From assembly GCA_946480525.1 (NCBI GenBank), contig CAMLLA010000105.1, positions 1 to 10,975 on the forward strand: a stretch of 10,975 nt of DNA. Reading direction: 5' to 3'. Each line of letters starts with the position of its first letter. The stretch's first letter is position 1. Shown here one piece after another: positions 6,267 to 10,975 of the stretch. Made by a program: the position numbers and the translations under genes. The notes under the pieces are model-generated. The model was not told the DNA's origin. It ran no database searches and saw only the letters and a program-made list of their open reading frames with translations. The DNA is from an uncultured Asticcacaulis sp. (GTDB taxonomy: Bacteria; Pseudomonadota; Alphaproteobacteria; Caulobacterales; Caulobacteraceae).

Positions 6267-6271
6267 GAGGA

Positions 6272-6287
6272 CGGTTCGCAAGAACCG
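6272..6287 (+). promoter_or_regulatory. Leader hairpin with GCAA tetraloop directly before rpmI
   Basis: CGGTTC-GCAA-GAACCG forms a perfect 6-bp stem capped by a GNRA tetraloop, ending seven bases before the rpmI ATG. It occupies the place where a Shine-Dalgarno sequence would be, and no other SD is seen. It may control translation; L20 represses rpmI-rplT mRNA in other bacteria, but a link here is inference. Confidence 0.5.
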
Positions 6288-6294
6288 CTGAAAA

Positions 6295-6492
6295 ATGCCC
6301 AAACTGAAGACCAAGTCGGGCGCCAAAAAGCGCTTCCGCATTACTGCCTCTGGCAAGGTGAAGGCCGGCGTCGCCGGTAAGCGTCACCGTTTGATCTCGC
6401 ACAACGCAAAGTACATCCGTACGAACCGCGGCACCGTGGTTCTGTCGGATGCCGATGCGAAGAAGATCAAATCCTACATGCCGTACGCGTAA
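6295..6492 (+). CDS. rpmI: 50S ribosomal protein L35
   Basis: A 65-residue basic protein, the standard length for L35. The hallmark N-terminus [14 protein letters not shown] is followed by [12 protein letters not shown] and the C-terminal [13 protein letters not shown]35 is a late-assembling large-subunit protein. The start is fixed by the conserved N-terminus. There is no clear SD; the hairpin at 6272-6287 stands in that place. It forms a two-gene unit with rplT, 14 bp downstream. infC, the usual upstream partner, is not here: a divergent acyltransferase gene occupies that side. Confidence 0.98.
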   Translation: MPKLKTKSGAKKRFRITASGKVKAGVAGKRHRLISHNAKYIRTNRGTVVLSDADAKKIKSYMPYA

Positions 6493-6506
6493 GGGAGCAC
6501 TGACAC

Positions 6507-6866
6507 ATGGCCCGCGTTAAAAGAGGCGTCGTTTCTCACGCCCGTCACAAGAAGGTCCTGAAGCTCGCCAAGGGTTTCTATGGCCGCCGCAAGAACACCA
6601 TCCGCACCGCGAAGGCGGCCGTCGACAAGGCCGGCCAATACGCCTATCGCGACCGCCGCAACAAGAAGCGTAACTTCCGCGCCCTGTGGATCCAACGCAT
6701 CAACGCTGCTGCGCGCCTGGAAGGCTTCACCTACTCGCAGTTCATCCACGGCCTGAACGTGGCCGGCATCGATATGGACCGCAAGGTTCTGTCCGACGTC
6801 GCCATGAACGATGCCGCTGGCTTCAGCGCCATCGCTGCAAAGGTCCGTACGGCCCTGGCTGCGTAA
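6507..6866 (+). CDS. rplT: 50S ribosomal protein L20
   Basis: A 119-residue protein of typical L20 length, starting [19 protein letters not shown] and continuing [39 protein letters not shown] and the C-terminal domain [25 protein letters not shown]20 binds 23S rRNA early in 50S assembly and in E. coli and Bacillus represses its own mRNA. It has the SD GGGAG (6493-6497), nine bases before the ATG. It is co-transcribed with rpmI and followed by a strong terminator. Confidence 0.98.
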   Translation: MARVKRGVVSHARHKKVLKLAKGFYGRRKNTIRTAKAAVDKAGQYAYRDRRNKKRNFRALWIQRINAAARLEGFTYSQFIHGLNVAGIDMDRKVLSDVAMNDAAGFSAIAAKVRTALAA

Positions 6867-6881
6867 TTCCTTTTTGGAATT
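6865..6881 (+). repeat. Small AT-rich hairpin at the rplT stop codon
   Basis: AATTCC-TTTTT-GGAATT is a perfect 6-bp stem that includes part of the rplT TAA stop. It precedes the main terminator by about 10 bases and may stabilise the mRNA end. Confidence 0.5.
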
Positions 6882-6890
6882 GAAAATACG

Positions 6891-6922
6891 AGCCCCGCTT
6901 CAGCTTTGAGGCGGGGCTTTTT
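6891..6922 (+). terminator. Rho-independent terminator of rpmI-rplT
   Basis: AGCCCCGC (6891-6898) pairs with GCGGGGCT (6911-6918), and the stem extends inward through TTCA/TGAG (one T-G wobble) to a 4-base loop. A T-run follows directly. It sits 24 bp after the rplT stop and separates the ribosomal genes from the phospholipase gene. Confidence 0.93.
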
Positions 6923-6942
6923 CGTTGCCGAAAAACTGTTAC

Positions 6943-6972
6943 GATAGGGGAATAGAAATCGGGGATAGGGGA
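6943..6972 (+). promoter_or_regulatory. Paired GATAGGGGA direct repeats before the phospholipase gene
   Basis: GATAGGGGA occurs at 6943-6951 and again at 6964-6972, exactly 21 bp (two helical turns) apart, in the short space between the rplT terminator and the phospholipase start. The downstream copy also supplies the SD (GGGGAG) eight bases before the ATG. The spacing suits a regulator binding one face of the DNA. No known operator consensus is recognised. Confidence 0.4.
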
Positions 6973-6979
6973 GTTTCCG

Positions 6980-9007
6980 ATGACCGACCGCCGCCAGTTC
7001 TTAAGCGCCGCCCTTGCCGCCTCGCTCGGCGGACTGCCGCCGGCCATCGCCCGCGCGCTCGACATCCCCGCCCGCGTCCGTACCGGCACCATCAGCGACG
7101 TCGAGCATGTGGTCATCCTGATGCAGGAGAACCGCAGCTTCGACCACTATTTCGGTACGATGAACGGCGTGCAGGGCTTCGGCGACCGCTTCGCCATTCC
7201 CGCGCCCGACAGAAACCGCACCGTCTTCGCCCAGCCGCGCGAAGACAAGCTGGAGTGGCTGATCGCGCCCTTCCATCTCAATACGGCCAAGGACTTCCGG
7301 CTGATGCGCGTCGCCGGCACGCCGCACAGTTTCAAGGACGCTCAGGATGCGTGGGATCATGGCCGCATGGGCAGATGGCCCGACGCCAAGCACAACCACT
7401 CCATGGGCTATTTCAGCCGCGCGGACCTGCCGTTCCAATACGCCCTGGCCGAAGCCTTTACGCTGTGCGACGCGTATTTCTGCGCCATGCATGCCGGCAC
7501 CAATCCCAATCGTGTCTTCCACTGGACCGGCACAAATACCGGTTTAAACGGTCCCGTCACCGACAACGGCTATGACTCATTGGGCGCCGATCCCAAGAGC
7601 CACGGCGGCTATGACTGGACGACCTATCCAGAGCGCCTGAGCGGCGCCGGCATCGACTGGCAGCTCTATCAGGACATGAAGGACAACTTCACCGACAACC
7701 CTCTGGTCGGCTTCAAGACCTATCGCGCCGCCGAAAAGGCGTCGTCCGAAAAGCTCATGGACCTGGCGCGCCGGTCGATCCGCACGCGCGACGTCGACAC
7801 GCTGAAAGAGGACGTGCTGGCAAACAAACTGCCGCAGGTATCGTGGATCGTCGGCACCGCTGAAGGGTCCGAGCACCCATCGACGTCGTCACCCGCCCAA
7901 GGCGCTGACTATACGGCCAGGGTGCTCGATGCCCTGACGGCCAATCCCGAGGTTTGGGCGAAGACCGTCCTGCTCATCAATTTCGATGAGAATGACGGCT
8001 ACTTCGACCATGTGCCGCCGCCCGCCCCGCCGTCGATCGGCGAAGACGGAAAGCCACTGGGTTTCGCCGAAGGCGCTGAGACCGAATATCACCAGGGCGA
8101 CGGCAAGTACAAAAACCGCCCCTACGGTCTGGGGCCGCGTGTGCCGATGTATGTCGTCTCGCCGTGGTCGAAGGGTGGCTATATCGCGTCCGAAGTCTTC
8201 GACCACACCTCGGTCATCCGCTTCCTCGAAACGCGTTTCGGTGTCCAGGAACCGAACATCTCGGCCTGGCGGCGGGCCGTCTGCGGCGACCTGACCTCGT
8301 GTTTCGATTTCAGGACGCCGAACGACCAGCCCTTCTTCGCGCATTTGCCAAAGACTGCTGATCTGGCCCATAAGGCGCGCGAGCTGGCCGGCGAGACCAA
8401 GCCGAAGACGCCCGGTACCCTCGTCGCCCCGATCCAGGAAAAGGGCCAGCGGCCGCGCCGCGCAACGCCTTACCCGATCGACTGCGATCTTCGCGCCAAA
8501 GGCGGGCTGTATCTAAGGATGATCAACTGGGAACAAAGCAGTCGTGCGGCTGTGTTCCATGTCTATGATGTCAAACGGCCCAATGCTGTCCCCGCGCGTT
8601 ACACCGTTCCCGCCGGGCAGGAATTGTTCCATGATGTGACGAAGACCGGGTTCGATCTCTGGGTGGTCGGCCCAAACGGCTTCTATCGCCGCTTCACGGG
8701 AACCACCTGCCCCTTCTTTGCGTTTGTCGACGAGCGCGGGCTGGTGGTGAAATCCGAATTACAGGGGTCGGCCGTCGATATCGAATGCGTCGACAATGCC
8801 TATGGTTACCCTGAATTCAACCTGGCCTATGACGACCTTCGCACGGGTGAAGCCATTCGTGCGGATGTCCTGGCGAAGAGCGACGGCTGGTACGACTTCA
8901 CGCTGCGTGGCGGTGGGCTGGAACTCCGCCTGGCCGGTCACATCGAGAATGGCGAGCCATCCCTCTCCGATCCGGCAGCCTTCGGCGCGGCGAGGCTGAA
9001 GCTGTAG
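6980..9007 (+). CDS. Phosphocholine-specific phospholipase C, Tat-exported
   Basis: A 675-residue enzyme of the PlcH/PlcN family (alkaline-phosphatase-like fold), which cleaves phosphatidylcholine or related lipids to a diglyceride and a phosphorylated head group. The N-terminus MTDRRQFLSAALAASLGG is a twin-arginine signal (RRQFL), so it is exported folded. Catalytic marks are MQENRSFDHYFG (48-59, metal ligands E50/N51), GTNPNRVFHWTG (173-184, with T174 as probable nucleophile) and INFDENDGYFDHV (333-345, with D336/E337). Two C-terminal repeats of the bacterial PLC C-terminal domain follow, roughly 497-575 and 595-672, the second ending in the typical LAGHIENGEPSLSDPA. The length is normal. 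It has its own SD and follows a terminator, so it has an independent promoter. It lies between rplT and pheS, an unusual place, and has no clear terminator before pheS. Confidence 0.94.
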   Translation: MTDRRQFLSAALAASLGGLPPAIARALDIPARVRTGTISDVEHVVILMQENRSFDHYFGTMNGVQGFGDRFAIPAPDRNRTVFAQPREDKLEWLIAPFHLNTAKDFRLMRVAGTPHSFKDAQDAWDHGRMGRWPDAKHNHSMGYFSRADLPFQYALAEAFTLCDAYFCAMHAGTNPNRVFHWTGTNTGLNGPVTDNGYDSLGADPKSHGGYDWTTYPERLSGAGIDWQLYQDMKDNFTDNPLVGFKTYRAAEKASSEKLMDLARRSIRTRDVDTLKEDVLANKLPQVSWIVGTAEGSEHPSTSSPAQGADYTARVLDALTANPEVWAKTVLLINFDENDGYFDHVPPPAPPSIGEDGKPLGFAEGAETEYHQGDGKYKNRPYGLGPRVPMYVVSPWSKGGYIASEVFDHTSVIRFLETRFGVQEPNISAWRRAVCGDLTSCFDFRTPNDQPFFAHLPKTADLAHKARELAGETKPKTPGTLVAPIQEKGQRPRRATPYPIDCDLRAKGGLYLRMINWEQSSRAAVFHVYDVKRPNAVPARYTVPAGQELFHDVTKTGFDLWVVGPNGFYRRFTGTTCPFFAFVDERGLVVKSELQGSAVDIECVDNAYGYPEFNLAYDDLRTGEAIRADVLAKSDGWYDFTLRGGGLELRLAGHIENGEPSLSDPAAFGAARLKL

Positions 9008-9045
9008 AGCACTTTCCCCTTTAAACGCCGGGCGCTTTGCCCTAA

Positions 9046-9078
9046 ATGAGCGCACTCACCTTTGAAGTGCCATCATGA
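9046..9078 (+). CDS. Possible 10-codon upstream ORF overlapping the pheS start
   Basis: ATG at 9046 opens a reading frame for [10 protein letters not shown] whose TGA overlaps the pheS ATG as ATGA. The pheS SD-like GAAG (9064-9067) lies inside it. It has one Phe codon, so it is not a classical Phe attenuator peptide, and it has no clear SD of its own. It may couple ribosomes onto pheS or may be chance. Confidence 0.25.
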   Translation: MSALTFEVPS

Positions 9079-10148
9079 CCGAATACGATACCCTGTCCGC
9101 CGAAATCACGGCCGAAATCGCTTCCGCTTCCGACCTCGCGGCGCTAGACGCCGTGCGCGTCTCGGCGCTGGGCAAGACCGGCCGCATCTCGGGCCTGCTC
9201 AAGACCCTCGGCACCCTTCCCCCGGAAGAGCGCAAGTCCACCGGCGCCGCCATCAACGCCGTCCGCGATCAGATCCAGGCCGTGCTCGACGCCAGGAAGG
9301 GCGAGCTCGAAGCCGCCCACCTGGCCGCCCGCCTGTCGGCCGAGCGCATCGACCTCAGCCTGCCGTCGGCGCCCCGCGCCAAGGGCGGCGTGCACCCGAC
9401 GCTCCAGGTCATGGACGAGATGGTCGCCATCTTCGCCGACATGGGCTTCGAAGTCGCCGAAGGTCCGGACATCGAAGACGATTTCCATAACTTCACCGCG
9501 CTGAACTTCCCCGAGAAGCACCCGGCGCGCGAGATGCACGACACCTTCTTCTTCAATCCGGATGAGAATGGTGTGCGCAAGCTGCTGCGCACCCACACCT
9601 CGCCGGTCCAGATCCGCTCGATGATCTCGGGCAAGCCGCCCTTCCGCCTGATCGTGCCGGGGCGCGTCTTCCGCTGCGACTCGGACCAGACGCACACGCC
9701 GATGTTCCACCAGATTGAAGGCCTGGTCATCGACAAGGGCGCCCATATGGGCCACCTGAAGTGGGTGCTCGAAACCTTCATTTCCCGTTTCTTTGAAACG
9801 AATGAAGTCGTCACCCAGTTCCGCCCGCATCACTTCCCATTCACCGAGCCCTCGGCCGAAATGGACGTGCGCTGCTCGTGGGAAAAGGGCGAACTCAAGG
9901 TCGGCCAGGGCGACTCGTGGCTGGAAATCCTCGGCTGCGGCATGGTCCATCCGAACGTGCTCAAGGCCTGCGGCGTCGATCCGGACGAATGGCAGGGTTT
10001 TGCCTGGGGCATGGGCGTCGACCGCCTGGCCATGCTGAAGTACGGTGTGCCGGACCTGCGCGACATGTTCGCCGCCGATACACGCTGGCTTTCGCACTAT
10101 GGCTTTAGCGCCTTTGCCGCGCCGAACAGCGCCAGCGGCCTTTCGTAA
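9075..10148 (+). CDS. pheS: Phenylalanyl-tRNA synthetase alpha subunit
   Basis: A 357-residue class II aminoacyl-tRNA synthetase subunit that forms the (alpha-beta)2 enzyme with PheT and charges tRNA-Phe. An N-terminal coiled-coil arm (about 1-90) that contacts tRNA is followed by the catalytic domain: motif 1 region [22 protein letters not shown] (106-127), motif 2 [21 protein letters not shown] (196-216), substrate pocket [12 protein letters not shown] (254-265), and motif 3 [17 protein letters not shown] (308-324). The start is secure because an in-frame stop lies 12 bases upstream (9063-9065). The SD is weak (GAAG, seven bases before the ATG). pheT follows after 53 bp, with hairpins between them. 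Confidence 0.98.
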   Translation: MTEYDTLSAEITAEIASASDLAALDAVRVSALGKTGRISGLLKTLGTLPPEERKSTGAAINAVRDQIQAVLDARKGELEAAHLAARLSAERIDLSLPSAPRAKGGVHPTLQVMDEMVAIFADMGFEVAEGPDIEDDFHNFTALNFPEKHPAREMHDTFFFNPDENGVRKLLRTHTSPVQIRSMISGKPPFRLIVPGRVFRCDSDQTHTPMFHQIEGLVIDKGAHMGHLKWVLETFISRFFETNEVVTQFRPHHFPFTEPSAEMDVRCSWEKGELKVGQGDSWLEILGCGMVHPNVLKACGVDPDEWQGFAWGMGVDRLAMLKYGVPDLRDMFAADTRWLSHYGFSAFAAPNSASGLS

Positions 10149-10151
10149 GAC

Positions 10152-10170
10152 AAGGGGCCTCAGGCCCCTT
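10152..10170 (+). other. Strong intercistronic hairpin between pheS and pheT
   Basis: AAGGGGCC-TCA-GGCCCCTT is a perfect 8-bp stem with a three-base loop, three bases after the pheS stop. No T-run follows (GACCCCG), so it is unlikely to terminate transcription. It may protect the mRNA or influence pheT translation. Confidence 0.7.
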
Positions 10171-10181
10171 GACCCCGAAAC

Positions 10182-10208
10182 ATTTCATCGAAATTCCGAA
10201 TATGAAAT
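10182..10208 (+). promoter_or_regulatory. Inverted repeat enclosing the pheT start codon
   Basis: ATTTCAT (10182-10188) is exactly complementary to ATGAAAT (10202-10208), whose first three bases are the pheT ATG. An alternative stem ATTTC/GAAAT (10182-10186 with 10190-10194) uses the same left arm and would free the start codon. pheT has no good SD. The stems are AT-rich and short. Confidence 0.4.
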
Positions 10209-10975
10209 TCTCTCTCTCCTGGCTTAAAGACCACCTCAACACCTCGGCCGACATCAATGAAGTCGCCGCCGCCATGACCATGGCTGGCCTTGAGGTCGAG
10301 GAAATCCACGACCCGGCCAAGGCGCTCAAGCCCTTTTCGGTCGCCAAGGTTATCGAAGCCGCCCGCCACCCGAACGCCGACAAGCTGCAGGTCCTGCAGG
10401 TCGATACGGTCGACGGCCGCAAGGAAATCGTCTGTGGCGCCCCCAATGCCCGCGCCGGCATGACGACCATCTATGCCCCGATCGGCGCCTATGTGCCGGG
10501 CCTTGGCGTCACGCTCGTCGAAAAGCCCGTCCGCGGCGTCGTCTCCAACGGCATGATGTGTTCCGGCGCCGAGCTGGAACTCGACAGCGATGCCGACGGC
10601 ATACTCGACCTTTCCGATAATCTGGAAGTGGGAACGCCCGCCGCCGAGGTCTTCGGCGCCGAACCGGTCATCGATTTCGAAGTCACCCCTAACCGTCCCG
10701 ACTGGCTGGGCGTACACGGCATTGCCCGCGACCTGGCCGCCGCCGGCCTCGGTACCTTCGAAGAGAAGGCCATTACCCCGGTCAAGGGCGCCTTCCCGTG
10801 CCCGATCACGGTCAAGGCCGACGGCGACGCCTGCGCCATCTTCTCGGGCCGCGTCATCCGTGGCGTCAAGAACGGCCCGTCGCCGAAGTGGCTCCAGGAC
10901 AAGCTGAAGGCCATTGGCTTAAAGCCGATCTCGACCCTGGTCGACATCACCAACTATATCTCGTTCGACCGCGCC
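10202..10975 (+). CDS. pheT: Phenylalanyl-tRNA synthetase beta subunit (partial, 3' end outside window)
   Basis: The first 258 codons of PheT are present; the gene continues past the right edge (full length is usually about 800 residues). The start [13 protein letters not shown] is typical. The N-terminal tRNA-binding OB domain follows, with the signature [19 protein letters not shown] (44-62), VDTV...[12 protein letters not shown] (67-87) and [18 protein letters not shown] (110-127). Next comes [20 protein letters not shown] (161-180), then the beginning of the B3/B4 editing region with [18 protein letters not shown] (214-231) and VDITNYI (247-253). PheT supplies tRNA recognition and editing of misacylated Tyr-tRNA. 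No strong SD is seen, so translation may depend on pheS or on the local RNA structure. Confidence 0.97.
   Translation, partial: MKFSLSWLKDHLNTSADINEVAAAMTMAGLEVEEIHDPAKALKPFSVAKVIEAARHPNADKLQVLQVDTVDGRKEIVCGAPNARAGMTTIYAPIGAYVPGLGVTLVEKPVRGVVSNGMMCSGAELELDSDADGILDLSDNLEVGTPAAEVFGAEPVIDFEVTPNRPDWLGVHGIARDLAAAGLGTFEEKAITPVKGAFPCPITVKADGDACAIFSGRVIRGVKNGPSPKWLQDKLKAIGLKPISTLVDITNYISFDRA

Noticed and set aside
9008..9074. Classical phenylalanine attenuator before pheS
   Set aside because: The upstream frame has a single Phe codon and there is no terminator/antiterminator pair; the only small stem (GGGC/GCCC, 9030-9042) lacks a T-run.
9144..10097. 317-codon minus-strand frame opposite pheS
   Set aside because: Antisense to an unmistakable pheS; a composition artefact of high GC.
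10152..10170. Hairpin after pheS as a transcription terminator
   Set aside because: The stem is strong but no T-run follows, and pheT is normally co-transcribed with pheS.

Overview
The window looks like chromosome of an alphaproteobacterium, most likely of the Caulobacteraceae (Asticcacaulis/Caulobacter-like). The reasons are the high GC content, the style of the proteins, a GTTC-N7-GTTC LexA operator of the alphaproteobacterial type, and an rpmI-rplT ... pheS-pheT cluster. This placement is inference; no rRNA or species marker is present.

Region 1 (1-1903, minus strand) holds the 5' end of a small protein (DUF2188-like, cut by the window edge), a complete UmuC/DinB-like Y-family DNA polymerase, and a VOC (glyoxalase-fold) protein. 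The polymerase has its own promoter in the 56-bp gap behind the VOC gene. An SOS box overlaps the predicted -10 element, so this is probably a DNA-damage-induced translesion polymerase.

Region 2 (1904-4678, plus strand) is a short AT-rich divergent promoter region, then an exported PEBP/Raf-kinase-inhibitor-like protein, a TetA-like MFS transporter with a long charged N-terminal extension, and a DUF3885-like protein of unknown function. The last gene shares an ATGA stop/start overlap with the transporter, so the two are probably translationally coupled.

Region 3 (4679-6118) opens with a roughly 215-bp non-coding element between converging genes. It has near-perfect 34/35-bp terminal inverted repeats, short CACAGATT tandem repeats inside those ends, and two perfect internal palindromes. 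It looks like a MITE or other non-autonomous repeat and begins at the stop codon of the upstream gene. On its other side, on the minus strand, is an HGSNAT/DUF5009-type membrane acyltransferase.

Region 4 (6119-10975, plus strand) is mostly housekeeping translation genes: rpmI (L35) and rplT (L20) with a strong terminator, then pheS and the first 258 codons of pheT. infC is not next to rpmI. A Tat-exported phosphocholine-type phospholipase C gene lies between rplT and pheS, splitting the usual ribosomal-protein/PheRS grouping. Several small RNA-level structures sit at translation starts here: a GCAA-loop hairpin in front of rpmI, a 10-codon upstream ORF ending on the pheS start, and hairpins in front of and across the pheT start codon.

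I see no CRISPR array, phage genes, tRNA, transposase or recognisable defence system. The most notable items are the SOS-controlled solitary Y-family polymerase, the inverted-repeat element at 4681-4895, and the leader structures of rpmI and pheST.
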